NCBI GenBank assembly: GCA_005882315.1 | Contig: VBAR01000003.1 | Location: 1-64,000 of the forward strand | DNA from: Bacteroidota bacterium | GTDB lineage: Bacteria; Bacteroidota; Bacteroidia; Chitinophagales; Chitinophagaceae | Direction: 5' to 3' | DNA length: 64,000 nucleotides | In this document: positions 23,577 to 32,649 of the stretch, piece by piece | Position numbering within the stretch: position 1 is the first letter of the stretch | How the letters are laid out: each line of letters opens with the position of its first letter | Notes under the pieces: generated by a model | The model's database searches: none | What the model was told of the DNA's origin: nothing | Seen by the model: the letters and a program-made list of their open reading frames with translations, nothing else | Translations under genes and position numbers: made by a program

Positions 23577-25865
23577 CTATCTTATGAGTGTGATAACACC
23601 TTTTCTGAAAACTGATGATTCACAGGTAGTTTTGGCCCTGATCCAGTAAACGTAAACATCAGATTTTTGTTCCACCCCTCGGAATCTTCCATTCCAGCAA
23701 TTACCCGGGTTTGTAGTGTGAAATACTTTTTCACCCCATCGATTAAAAATATTAAACTCTAATTCAACAATTGGTCCCCAGAATTTAATTCCAAAGCAAT
23801 CATTCAATCCGTCATTATTTGGAGTAAATGCACTTGGCATCAGGTAGCCAGATTTCCCGGTTGCATTTACATTTACCATTACGGAATCTATATTAGTGCA
23901 GCCAGACGCATCCGTTCCGGTTACAAAATATTGAGTAGTTATAACCGGGCTTGCAATCGGCGTGGGTATGTTAGCATTATTTAAATCGGCTGCTGGGCTC
24001 CAACTATAATCTTGTGCCCCAGTTGCTGTAAGTTGGGCAAAGTCCACTGTACAATCTATATCATTTGATCTTGTTGCAATTATTGTTGGCAGTGCTAATA
24101 CATTAACCGGAACTGTTAAGACCGATGATTCATTACAGGTTGTTTCTGTTATGGTGACAGAATAGTTGGTGGATATCTGAGGATTTGCAAGTGGATTAGC
24201 TATTGATGCATTATTCAGACCGATTGAAGGTGACCAAGAATAAATAGTACCACCTGATGCATTCAGTTGAACGGTTTCATTTTTGCAAATTTCCTGTGCA
24301 GGACTAACTGTAAATTGTGCAGGTGAAATGACATTCACTTTTACAGAATCATTACTGCTGCAATTATTGTTGTTAGTTACCGTAAGATAGTAAGTTGTAT
24401 TTGCAGATGGTGATGCAACGGGATTTGAAATAGTTAGATTGCTGAGAGTTGCGTTCGGTGCCCAGGTATAGGTGCCGCCACCTGAGGAAGAAAGTTGTAG
24501 TGTGGTGTTTCTGCAGATCGCAGTATCATTTGAAATAGTTACAACAGGGGTTCCTACAACTACAACTTGCTTGCAAATACTTGCCTGTGTTGGAAGACCA
24601 TCATCAATTGTCAAGTTAATATTATAAGTGCCGGGAGTATTATATGTTACTGGTGGTGGATTAGGTCCTGTGAAATTTGGAATGTTTGAATTATTGCAAC
24701 CTGTAAATTGCAAACGTGTTATTGTACCATTATCAACATTTGTAATAAAAGAGTATAAGTCTGCGCCAACTCTGAAAATCTTTGATAAAGAATGAGGGAA
24801 GCTAAGATTCCCTGTATTTCCAAGAGATGTAAGCGTTGGAACTGAGGTAAGGTCATTGTTGAAATCAAGCCTCACCAGGTCAGGAGCATTTAGAAAACCA
24901 TTTACAGCAAAGCCAGTGATCTGATCACAGTATTTTATCATTGTCAGATCTCGTGGGTGTCGTAGTAAGCCGCCAGGATTGCCAAGATTTACTCCCGTCG
25001 GAGTATTTAATAACGATGCGCCAAAATCAAGTCTTGTTAGAGAAAATGTTCCGCCGGTTCTTGAGTTATTTCCTGCATTTACAATAAACACTCTCCAGTT
25101 AGTATTGTCTTTTATAGCATGGATACCTACAGGGTAACTTAGATTGCCTATATTCCCAAGATTAATTGCTGATGGGGTATTGTCAAAGCTATTTGTAAAA
25201 TCAAACCGTGTGATCGTATTGTTTTCTGCGTTCACTGTAAATCCATACCAGCTACTATTTTCCTGGAATACGTGCAGGTCTATAGGATTTAGCAGATTAC
25301 CAATATTACCCCAGTTCGTTGCAACCGGACTAGTATTAGTAATGTTAGTTCCGAAATCAACTTTCAAAACTCTGGGTGTACTTCCCCCTGGCACATAACC
25401 TGCCACCATTATTGCATACCATTTTCCTTCATTCTTAACTACCTGTATTCCTTCAGAAATAAGTGGTATTACTCCACCCATATTTCCAAGATCAGTTGTT
25501 GTTGGAGTATTCAATAAACTATTTCCGAAGTCAAAGCGTACTAGCTTGCCAGGCGCAAAATTTACTACGAATCCATAATAATTGTTATTCTCATAAACAT
25601 AATCCATAAAAACAGGCGTGGTGATCACACCTCCAAAATTTCCGAGATTAACAGCAGCAGGAGTTTGATTGATATTTCCAACACAGAAATTCCAAAAGTG
25701 GCTTGTGGCTCCTGTTGACGTATTTTGAATATTAACGGGAGCATTTACACAAACAGTGTCAGGTATTATGAAACTGGCGGTTTGAGAAATACCATTTTCA
25801 AACGTGATGAATAAAAATGTAATAACAACTGAAAAATTTATAAGAGCCTTTTTCAAAACTTGCAT
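23577..25865 (-). CDS. Secreted multidomain protein with type B T9SS sorting domain
   Basis: 762 residues. Signal peptide; about eight repeats of an NLGN(I/M)GN-type unit (residues ~70-370) forming a beta-propeller-like region; PKD-like segments (NYTITIDDG-type turn near 410; three repeats each ending YYLTVTNNNNC / NYSVTITETTC / QYFVTGTDASGC); and a C-terminal CHU_C/gliding-motility domain (PSAFTPNNDGLNDCF ... IFNRWGEKVFH). That last domain marks type IX secretion cargo, so it is exported and probably surface-attached. Confidence 0.9.
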   Translation of the reverse strand: MQVLKKALINFSVVITFLFITFENGISQTASFIIPDTVCVNAPVNIQNTSTGATSHFWNFCVGNINQTPAAVNLGNFGGVITTPVFMDYVYENNNYYGFVVNFAPGKLVRFDFGNSLLNTPTTTDLGNMGGVIPLISEGIQVVKNEGKWYAIMVAGYVPGGSTPRVLKVDFGTNITNTSPVATNWGNIGNLLNPIDLHVFQENSSWYGFTVNAENNTITRFDFTNSFDNTPSAINLGNIGNLSYPVGIHAIKDNTNWRVFIVNAGNNSRTGGTFSLTRLDFGASLLNTPTGVNLGNPGGLLRHPRDLTMIKYCDQITGFAVNGFLNAPDLVRLDFNNDLTSVPTLTSLGNTGNLSFPHSLSKIFRVGADLYSFITNVDNGTITRLQFTGCNNSNIPNFTGPNPPPVTYNTPGTYNINLTIDDGLPTQASICKQVVVVGTPVVTISNDTAICRNTTLQLSSSGGGTYTWAPNATLSNLTISNPVASPSANTTYYLTVTNNNNCSSNDSVKVNVISPAQFTVSPAQEICKNETVQLNASGGTIYSWSPSIGLNNASIANPLANPQISTNYSVTITETTCNESSVLTVPVNVLALPTIIATRSNDIDCTVDFAQLTATGAQDYSWSPAADLNNANIPTPIASPVITTQYFVTGTDASGCTNIDSVMVNVNATGKSGYLMPSAFTPNNDGLNDCFGIKFWGPIVELEFNIFNRWGEKVFHTTNPGNCWNGRFRGVEQKSDVYVYWIRAKTTCESSVFRKGVITLIR

Positions 25866-25899
25866 AGTCTGTGACGGATAATTAATTAAGGTCTGCTTT

Positions 25900-27252
25900 T
25901 TACTTATTTATAATAGGACGGGTTATTCCCGTATAATTATGTGGGGTTATTTTCTTCAATTCTTTTTTCACAGCATCGCTCACTTTCAACCTCTCAATAA
26001 ATTCATGAATTGATTTTTTATCAATTGTGTTATTCCCTCTTGTCAGGTCTTTTAATGCCTCGTAGGGTTTAGGAAATTTCTCACGACGCAAAACAGTTTG
26101 AATGGCTTCAGCTACAACTGCCCAGTTGTTTTCAAGATCAATGTAAATAGTAGTTTCATCGATCACTAATTTCTCTAATCCTTTCTCAATTGATTTAAAT
26201 GCAATCAATGTATGTGAAAAAGGAACTCCTATATTTCTTAAAACAGTTGAATCGGTTAAGTCTCTTTGTAATCTTGAAACAGGAAGCTTTGCAGAAAGAT
26301 GCTCAAAGATTGAATTGGCTAAACCAAGATTTCCTTCAGCGTTTTCAAAATCGATTGGGTTTACTTTATGTGGCATGGCACTACTTCCAATTTCGCCTTT
26401 CTTTGTTTTTTGCCTGAAATAATTCATGGAAATATAAGTCCACAAATCACGGCAAAAATCGATAAGGATATTATTGATGCGTTTCATGCAGTCAAAACCT
26501 GCAGCGAGATTATCATAGTGCTCAATCTGAGTAGTGTATTGCTGGCGTTGTAATCCGAGATTGGTTACAAACTCATTTCCGAATTTTATCCAATCAGTTT
26601 TTGGAAAAGCAATATGATGTGCATTGAAGTTGCCGGTGGCTCCACCAAATTTTGCTCCCACAGGAATATTGATCAGTTGCTCCACCTGGTTTTCTATTCT
26701 TTCTACAAAGACCATTATTTCTTTGCCGAGTTTGGTTGGGCTTGCAGGCTGCCCATGTGTATGTGCCAGCATTGGAATATCCTTCCATTGGCTAACAAGT
26801 AATTTAAGTTCTGTATTCAGATTTAGAAGTGCCGGTAAATATTCATACTCCAATGCATGTTTCCACAAAAGAGGTACAGCTGTATTATTAATGTCTTGTG
26901 ATGTCAGTCCAAAATGGATCCATTCTTTCGCATCATCTCCGCCACATTTATCCAATTCATTTTTTAAAAAATATTCAACAGCTTTTACATCATGATTGGT
27001 AGTGTATTCGATCTGTTTTATTTCCTGTGCATCTTCCTGTCCAAAATTTTCCTGCAATTTTTGCAGGTGCTTCACAGCCTTACCCGGTAGTTTGAAAAAT
27101 TTTTTCTTTTCCAGCAATAACAGGTACTCAATTTCCACATGCACCCGGTATTTCATTAATGCATATTCTGAAAAATATTCATCGAGATGCTGAACCTGTT
27201 TACGATAGCGGCCATCGATAGCTGAAATGGCTGTAAGCGGGGTTAATTCCAT
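25900..27252 (-). CDS. purB: Adenylosuccinate lyase
   Basis: 450 residues. Acts twice in purine synthesis, cleaving SAICAR and adenylosuccinate to give fumarate. Signature GSSAMPHKVNPIDFENAEGN is intact; THGQPASPTKLGKE and NHDVKAVEYFLK cover the other catalytic segments. Divergent from mqnA with a 53-bp gap. Confidence 0.96.
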   Translation of the reverse strand: MELTPLTAISAIDGRYRKQVQHLDEYFSEYALMKYRVHVEIEYLLLLEKKKFFKLPGKAVKHLQKLQENFGQEDAQEIKQIEYTTNHDVKAVEYFLKNELDKCGGDDAKEWIHFGLTSQDINNTAVPLLWKHALEYEYLPALLNLNTELKLLVSQWKDIPMLAHTHGQPASPTKLGKEIMVFVERIENQVEQLINIPVGAKFGGATGNFNAHHIAFPKTDWIKFGNEFVTNLGLQRQQYTTQIEHYDNLAAGFDCMKRINNILIDFCRDLWTYISMNYFRQKTKKGEIGSSAMPHKVNPIDFENAEGNLGLANSIFEHLSAKLPVSRLQRDLTDSTVLRNIGVPFSHTLIAFKSIEKGLEKLVIDETTIYIDLENNWAVVAEAIQTVLRREKFPKPYEALKDLTRGNNTIDKKSIHEFIERLKVSDAVKKELKKITPHNYTGITRPIINK

Positions 27253-27255
27253 GAC

Positions 27256-27288
27256 TTGATTTTAATAGTTTGCTGCTCTTTACCTTTG
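27256..27288 (+). promoter_or_regulatory. mqnA promoter
   Basis: TTG (27256-27258), 22 bp, TACCTTTG (27281-27288). The -7 element lies inside the longer reading frame of mqnA, so transcription would begin near 27295 and the upstream TTG at 27270 cannot be the start; this supports translation from TTG at 27306. Confidence 0.55.
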
Positions 27289-27305
27289 CGGCAAAAATAC
27301 TTCAA

Positions 27306-28049
27306 TTGGATAAGATAAAAGTGGGCATTGTAAATTATCTCAACACAAGACCGTTGATATTTGGATTGCAAAAAGAACCTATGAAAAGCCAGGTAGAATT
27401 GGTGGAAGAATACCCGTCCCGCTTGGCAGATATGCTGAAGAATGATGAGATTGATATCGGCCTGATACCGGTTGCTGTATTGCCGGAAATTCCCGGGTAT
27501 AAAATAGTAGGTGATTATTGTATCGCTGCAGAAGGTGAGGTGGCATCTGTTTGTCTCTTCAGTGAAGTGCCGATGCATGAGATCAAAAAAATATATCTCG
27601 ACTATCAAAGCCGATCTTCAGTTGCTTTATTAAAATGGCTGATGAAGGAATACTGGGGACTGAATGCCGAACTGGTTGAAACCACAAATGATGATTTTAG
27701 GAACGAGATCAAGGGCACAACGGCAGCACTGATCATTGGAAATCGGGCTTTACAGCAAAGGCGGATATCAACATTTATTTTTGACCTCAGCTCTGAATGG
27801 AAAAAAATTACAGGATTGCCATTTGTATTTGCAGTATGGGTAAGTAAAAAGGAATTTCCACCTGAATTTATCAAACAGTTTAATGCTGCTAATGCTGAAG
27901 GTCTTGAATATCTCGATGAAATAGCTGCAGCTAATCCTTTCCCTGATTTTGATCTGAAAAAATATTACCAGTTTCATATCAATTATTTTTTGGATGAGAG
28001 AAAAAAAGCCGGCATGGAAAAATTCCTGGCAATTATAACCGATCACTAA
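27306..28049 (+). CDS. mqnA: Chorismate dehydratase MqnA (futalosine menaquinone pathway)
   Basis: 247 residues from a TTG, giving (f)MDKIKVGIVNYLNTRPLIF. MqnA dehydrates chorismate to 3-enolpyruvyl-benzoate, first step of the futalosine route. The substrate-binding-protein-like fold is visible in YLNTRPL, IDIGLIPVAVLPE and AALIIGNRALQ. Menaquinone is the main respiratory quinone of Bacteroidota. Very short leader expected from the promoter at 27281-27288. Confidence 0.88.
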   Translation: MDKIKVGIVNYLNTRPLIFGLQKEPMKSQVELVEEYPSRLADMLKNDEIDIGLIPVAVLPEIPGYKIVGDYCIAAEGEVASVCLFSEVPMHEIKKIYLDYQSRSSVALLKWLMKEYWGLNAELVETTNDDFRNEIKGTTAALIIGNRALQQRRISTFIFDLSSEWKKITGLPFVFAVWVSKKEFPPEFIKQFNAANAEGLEYLDEIAAANPFPDFDLKKYYQFHINYFLDERKKAGMEKFLAIITDH

Positions 28050-28121
28050 GATCATATTCCCGCTTGTTTATTTTTATATCATCAACTATTTTCCAATACT
28101 TTTGCTTAAACAGGAAACTAA

Positions 28122-28898
28122 ATGAAAATTGTGATTTTTGCCGGTGGATTAGGTACACGCATTTCAGAAGAAACTACCACCAAACCAAAGCCAATGGTTG
28201 AGATCGGGGGTAAGCCGGTATTATGGCATTTAATGAAATACTACAACAGTTTTGGGTTTGATGATTTTATCGTTTGTCTCGGTTATAAAGGGTATATCAT
28301 CAAAGAGTATTTCATGAATTATTTTCTTCACAATTCTGATATTACAGTTGATTTAAAAAATAACCATACCGAAATACTCGGTACGTATTCGGAGACATTT
28401 AAAGTTACACTGGTGGAAACCGGGCTGGATACTAAAACAGCCGGAAGATTGAAACGGGTTCAAAAATATATCGGTAACGAAGATTTCATGCTTACATATG
28501 GCGATGGATTGTGTGATGTTGATTTAAAAGCATTATATAATTTTCATAAACAGCATGGTAAGATCGCTACTGTTACAGCCGTTCAGTTAGAGGCCCGTTT
28601 TGGAGGAATGGAACTGGGTAGTGATGGTAGTGTGGAAGCTTTTCGTGAGAAAGCAAAGGATGAAAATAAATGGATCAATGGCGGATTCTTTGTTTTAAAA
28701 CCGGAGATCTTTAAATACCTCGAAAATGATATGGACCAGATGATGTGGGAGGATGATCCGCTGGAACAATTGACAGCCGATCAGCAACTGGTCGCTTTCA
28801 GACATACCGGTTTCTGGAAATGTATGGATGCACTGCGTGATAAAATGGAATTAGAACATCTTTGGCAGACCAGCAATGCTAAATGGAAAATATGGTAA
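28122..28898 (+). CDS. rfbF: Glucose-1-phosphate cytidylyltransferase
   Basis: 258 residues. Makes CDP-glucose from Glc-1-P and CTP, the entry to CDP-deoxyhexoses. Nucleotidyltransferase start MKIVIFAGGLGTRISEETTT and MVEIGGKPVLWHLMKYY, then FMLTYGDGLCDVD and the acceptor region WINGGFFVLKPEIF. First gene of the polysaccharide cluster; TACTTTTG at 28097-28104 is a likely -7 element. Confidence 0.95.
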   Translation: MKIVIFAGGLGTRISEETTTKPKPMVEIGGKPVLWHLMKYYNSFGFDDFIVCLGYKGYIIKEYFMNYFLHNSDITVDLKNNHTEILGTYSETFKVTLVETGLDTKTAGRLKRVQKYIGNEDFMLTYGDGLCDVDLKALYNFHKQHGKIATVTAVQLEARFGGMELGSDGSVEAFREKAKDENKWINGGFFVLKPEIFKYLENDMDQMMWEDDPLEQLTADQQLVAFRHTGFWKCMDALRDKMELEHLWQTSNAKWKIW

Positions 28899-29968
28899 AC
28901 TCTTCTCAGCTATTTTCTTTTTACAAAGGGAAAAAAATATTTGTTACGGGTCATACCGGTTTTAAAGGTTCATGGCTTTGTGCCTGTCTTTATACTGCAG
29001 GTGCGCAGGTAAAAGGATATGCTTTAGCACCGGATTACCAAAATGGGTTGTATGATTTGTTTTCTCCTTTTAATATTTCTGAAAGTATTATTGCTGATAT
29101 AAGAGATAAAGAAAAACTCGAAAAAGAAATCATTTCATTTCAGCCGGATTTCATTTTTCATTTAGCAGCCCAACCTCTTGTTCGTCGTTCATACGAAATT
29201 CCTGCAGAAACATTTGAAGTAAATGTTGTTGGCACCGCCAACGTATTGGAAGCAGTGAAGCTGTTAAATAATAAATGCTCAGTGATTGTTATAACTACTG
29301 ACAAGGTTTATGAGAATAAAGAAAAAGGGAACCTGTTTACTGAAGACGACAGGTTGGGCGGGCATGATCCTTACAGTGCCAGCAAAGCAGCAACTGAAAT
29401 AGTTGTACAATCTTTCAGAGATTCTTTTTTTGATCCTTCAAAATACAGTCAACACCAAAAAGGAGTTGCCAGTGCAAGGGCCGGAAATGTGATTGGTGGT
29501 GGTGATTGGAGTAAGGACAGAATTGTGCCGGATATCATCCGATCACTTCAGCAGCATAAATCAATTGAAGTCCGGAATCCCAGAGCAATACGTCCATGGC
29601 AGCATGTTCTGGAGCCATTGAATGGTTACCTGCTTCTTGGTTATTTGCTCAACGAAAAACCAGCGGCCTTTGCAAAAGCATTTAATTTCGGTCCACAGCA
29701 TTACGATCATCTTTCCGTAAAAGAATTAGTTGAGATCGCAATCAAAGCATGGGGAAGTGGTGAGTGGAGTGATATATCGGACCCTTCGCAGCCGCATGAA
29801 GCTGAATTGTTGAAGCTTGATATAAACCGTGCAGAGAATGAGTTGGGCTGGAAACCTATTTTTTCAGCTAAGGAAGCTATTGAAAAAACTATTGAATGGT
29901 ATAAACAGGCTACTGATAAACAAGCGACATTTACTTTTGAACAAATAAGGCAATATTTTCAAGTATGA
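28883..29968 (+). CDS. rfbG: CDP-glucose 4,6-dehydratase
   Basis: 361 residues, extended SDR. NAD loop VTGHTGFKGSWL (about 19-30), catalytic ITTDKVYENKE and YSASK (Tyr-x3-Lys). Makes CDP-4-keto-6-deoxyglucose. The start overlaps rfbF by 16 bp (ATG 28883) or 7 bp (ATG 28892); both are acceptable. Confidence 0.95.
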   Translation: MENMVNSSQLFSFYKGKKIFVTGHTGFKGSWLCACLYTAGAQVKGYALAPDYQNGLYDLFSPFNISESIIADIRDKEKLEKEIISFQPDFIFHLAAQPLVRRSYEIPAETFEVNVVGTANVLEAVKLLNNKCSVIVITTDKVYENKEKGNLFTEDDRLGGHDPYSASKAATEIVVQSFRDSFFDPSKYSQHQKGVASARAGNVIGGGDWSKDRIVPDIIRSLQQHKSIEVRNPRAIRPWQHVLEPLNGYLLLGYLLNEKPAAFAKAFNFGPQHYDHLSVKELVEIAIKAWGSGEWSDISDPSQPHEAELLKLDINRAENELGWKPIFSAKEAIEKTIEWYKQATDKQATFTFEQIRQYFQV

Positions 29969-30510
29969 TTTTTTCACCAACACCTTTATCGGGGAGCTTT
30001 AGTATTGATCTAAACCCGTTCAGTGATGAAAGGGGATGGTTTGCGAGATATTATTGCAAGAATGAGTTTAAGGAAATAGGACATGATGCTGAATGGGTGC
30101 AAATGAATCACTCTTTCACAAAACATCTGGGCTCGGTGCGGGGAATGCATTACCAGGAAGGTGAGTATAAAGAGATAAAACTCGTACGTTGTATTGCCGG
30201 AAAAGTTTATGATGTAATTATTGATATTCGTAAAGACTCACCGACCTTTTTAAAATGGTTCGGTATTGAATTATCAGCAGAAAATAAAAAGATGTTGTAT
30301 ATACCTGCTGGTTTTGCTCACGGGTTTCAGTGTCTCACCGATAATTGTGAACTGCTTTACCATCATTCTGCTTTTTATACACCCGGAAGAGAAACAGGGA
30401 TCAGCTATAATGATCCTGCTATCAATATTGAATGGCCAATAGAAATTACGGTAATTTCTGAAAGAGATAAAAATCATCCATTCATAACAAATAATTTTAA
30501 AGGAATATGA
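29965..30510 (+). CDS. RmlC-like nucleotide-sugar 3,5-epimerase family protein
   Basis: 181 residues, cupin fold of the RmlC/RfbC family. Catalytic His in RGMHYQ (about residue 53) and Tyr region LLYHHSAFYTPG. The family epimerises C3 and/or C5 of 4-keto-6-deoxy-hexoses. Because it sits between rfbG and a C-methyltransferase with 4-bp overlaps, its substrate is more likely a CDP than a dTDP sugar (inference). Confidence 0.85.
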   Translation: MIFSPTPLSGSFSIDLNPFSDERGWFARYYCKNEFKEIGHDAEWVQMNHSFTKHLGSVRGMHYQEGEYKEIKLVRCIAGKVYDVIIDIRKDSPTFLKWFGIELSAENKKMLYIPAGFAHGFQCLTDNCELLYHHSAFYTPGRETGISYNDPAINIEWPIEITVISERDKNHPFITNNFKGI

Positions 30511-31733
30511 ATTGCAGATTTTGTAAAACTGAATTAAAGAATGTTTTTATAGACCTGGTTAACTCACCAGCTTCAAATTCCTTTCTTACACCGGAGCAGT
30601 TAAATGAACCAGAGATGTTTTTCCCTTTAAAGGTCTTTACCTGCCATAAATGTTTTCTCGTGCAGGTGGATGAGTATAAAAAATCAGATGCAATATTCGA
30701 CAGCAACTATGTTTATTTCTCATCTTACAGTACCAGTTGGTTAAGCCATGCCAAACGCTATACAGAAATGATGATCAGCCGTTTTGGTTATAACAAAGAT
30801 TCATTGGTGATCGAAGTAGCATCCAATGATGGCTACCTGCTCCAGTATTTTAAAGAACAGCAAGTTCCTGTTTTGGGTGTGGAGCCCACAGCCAATACGG
30901 CTGCAGTTGCAAAAGAAAAAGGTATTGAATCGGTGATTGATTTTTTTGGAGTGAAGCTTGCAAAACAATTAACGAATGAAGGAAGAAAGGCAGATCTTCT
31001 GTTGGGTAATAATGTGCTGGCACATGTTCCGGATATTATGGATTTTGTAGGCGGAATGAAGATCATTCTGAAAGAAGGTGGAGTTATTACAATGGAGTTT
31101 CCGCACTTATTGCAGTTAGTAGAAAACAACCAGTTTGATACGATCTATCATGAACATTTTTCCTACCTGTCATTTTATACAGTAAAACAGATATTCGAAT
31201 CGCAGGGTCTTGAATTGTTTGATGTAGATGAAATTTCAACACATGGCGGGTCACTGCGCATTTATGCTAAACACAAGGAGGATGATTCTAAGCAAATCTC
31301 ACCGAATGTTACAGCCTTGCTTAAAAAAGAAATAGATAAAGGGATCAATTCGCTTTCATTGTATGAAAATTTTCAGCAAAAAGCCATGAAAGTAAAATTG
31401 GGTATGCTGAGTTTCCTGATCGAGCAAAAAAAAGCAGGAAAAAAAGTAGCAGCTTACGGAGCGGCTGCAAAGGGAAATACGCTGCTTAATTTCTGCGGAG
31501 TGAGGAATGACCTGGTGTATTATGTGGTGGATGCAAACCCGAACAAGCAGAATAAGTTTTTACCTGCAAGTCATATACCTGTTTTAAATGAAGAATATTT
31601 AAAGAAGGATAAACCCGATTTTGTTATCATCCTTCCCTGGAACCTGAAGGATGAAATAGTAACTCAGCTTGCCTATATAAAAGAGTGGGGTGGGAAATTT
31701 GTAATTCCTGTTCCCGCACTGCAGATTTTATAA
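30507..31733 (+). CDS. Deoxysugar C-methyltransferase
   Basis: 408 residues. N-terminal zinc-site Cys (CRFCKTEL at 4-11; CHKC at about 48-51), central SAM-binding domain (VIEVASNDGYLLQYF), C-terminal nucleotide-sugar domain with AAYGAAAKGNTLLNFCG. This three-part plan is that of NDP-4-keto-deoxysugar 3-C-methyltransferases (TylC3/NovU type). Fourth gene in a run of 4-bp overlaps after rfbF-rfbG, so it probably adds a methyl branch to a CDP-4-keto sugar. Confidence 0.88.
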   Translation: MNCRFCKTELKNVFIDLVNSPASNSFLTPEQLNEPEMFFPLKVFTCHKCFLVQVDEYKKSDAIFDSNYVYFSSYSTSWLSHAKRYTEMMISRFGYNKDSLVIEVASNDGYLLQYFKEQQVPVLGVEPTANTAAVAKEKGIESVIDFFGVKLAKQLTNEGRKADLLLGNNVLAHVPDIMDFVGGMKIILKEGGVITMEFPHLLQLVENNQFDTIYHEHFSYLSFYTVKQIFESQGLELFDVDEISTHGGSLRIYAKHKEDDSKQISPNVTALLKKEIDKGINSLSLYENFQQKAMKVKLGMLSFLIEQKKAGKKVAAYGAAAKGNTLLNFCGVRNDLVYYVVDANPNKQNKFLPASHIPVLNEEYLKKDKPDFVIILPWNLKDEIVTQLAYIKEWGGKFVIPVPALQIL

Positions 31734-31736
31734 TGT

Positions 31737-32594
31737 ATGAAAGTTTTAGTAACCGGCGCCACAGGCTTCATCGGAAATTATGTAGTTCAGGAATTACTGG
31801 AACGGGATCATATGGTCATTGCTACTTCCACCAATAAAGAAAATGCGCAGAAAAAAAAATGGTTTAGCAACGTGAATTATATTCCTTTTGATTTAGGGGG
31901 ATATGATAATTCAGTTGATTATTTCAGTTTTTTCAATCAGCCCGACTGCATGATCCATCTTGCATGGGAAGGTTTACCGAATTATAAAGATTCATTTCAT
32001 ATCGAGGTTAATTTGCCACGTCATCTTCAGTTTTTAAATAATCTTATCAGCAATGGCCTTTCGGATCTAACTGTAACAGGTACTTGCTTTGAGTATGGCA
32101 TGCAGGAGGGGAGTCTTGATGAGGATATGCCCTCGCTTCCTCAAAACCCTTATGGTATTGCAAAAAACAGACTCAGGGAATCACTGGAGAAATTAAGTAA
32201 AGAGAAAGATTTTAATTTCAAATGGGTTAGGCTGTTTTATATGTACGGAGAAGGTCAAAATCCTAAATCACTTTTTTCTCAACTGGATAAAACAATAACC
32301 ACCGGCGAGCAGGTATTTAATATGAGTGGTGGAATGCAAACAAGGGACTATTTGCCTGTTTCAAAGGTGGCTGAATATATAGTAAGCATCGCATTACAAA
32401 AAAAAGTAGAGGGTATTATTAATTGTTGCAGTGGTTTGCCGGTAAAGATCCTTGACCTGCTAAATGAATATTTGCTTTCAAAAGGAGCAGATATAAAATT
32501 GAACCCTGGTTATTATCCTTACCCGGATTATGAACCGATGCATTTCTGGGGAAACAATAAAAAACTACTTAAGGCATTATCTGTGCGGGGCTAA
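31737..32594 (+). CDS. SDR epimerase/reductase of the CDP-deoxysugar branch
   Basis: 285 residues, extended SDR. NAD(P) loop VTGATGFIGNYVV (about 5-17), TCFEYG, YGIAK catalytic pair, C-terminal substrate domain. Similar in plan to RfbJ/abequose-synthase-type 4-ketoreductases. As last gene of the rfbF-rfbG-epimerase-methyltransferase run it most likely reduces the 4-keto group to finish the sugar (inference). Confidence 0.8.
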   Translation: MKVLVTGATGFIGNYVVQELLERDHMVIATSTNKENAQKKKWFSNVNYIPFDLGGYDNSVDYFSFFNQPDCMIHLAWEGLPNYKDSFHIEVNLPRHLQFLNNLISNGLSDLTVTGTCFEYGMQEGSLDEDMPSLPQNPYGIAKNRLRESLEKLSKEKDFNFKWVRLFYMYGEGQNPKSLFSQLDKTITTGEQVFNMSGGMQTRDYLPVSKVAEYIVSIALQKKVEGIINCCSGLPVKILDLLNEYLLSKGADIKLNPGYYPYPDYEPMHFWGNNKKLLKALSVRG

Positions 32595-32624
32595 TACGGG
32601 TTTTCCCTTCTATTTCAAATCATC

Positions 32625-32632
32625 TATTTTTG
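32625..32632 (+). promoter_or_regulatory. -7 element ahead of gmd
   Basis: TATTTTTG matches TAnnTTTG, 17 bp before the gmd ATG, with a T-rich TTTTC stretch about 20 bp upstream in the -33 position. Separates the gmd-fcl unit from the CDP-sugar genes. Confidence 0.4.
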
Positions 32633-32649
32633 CCAAAATTTAAAACCGG

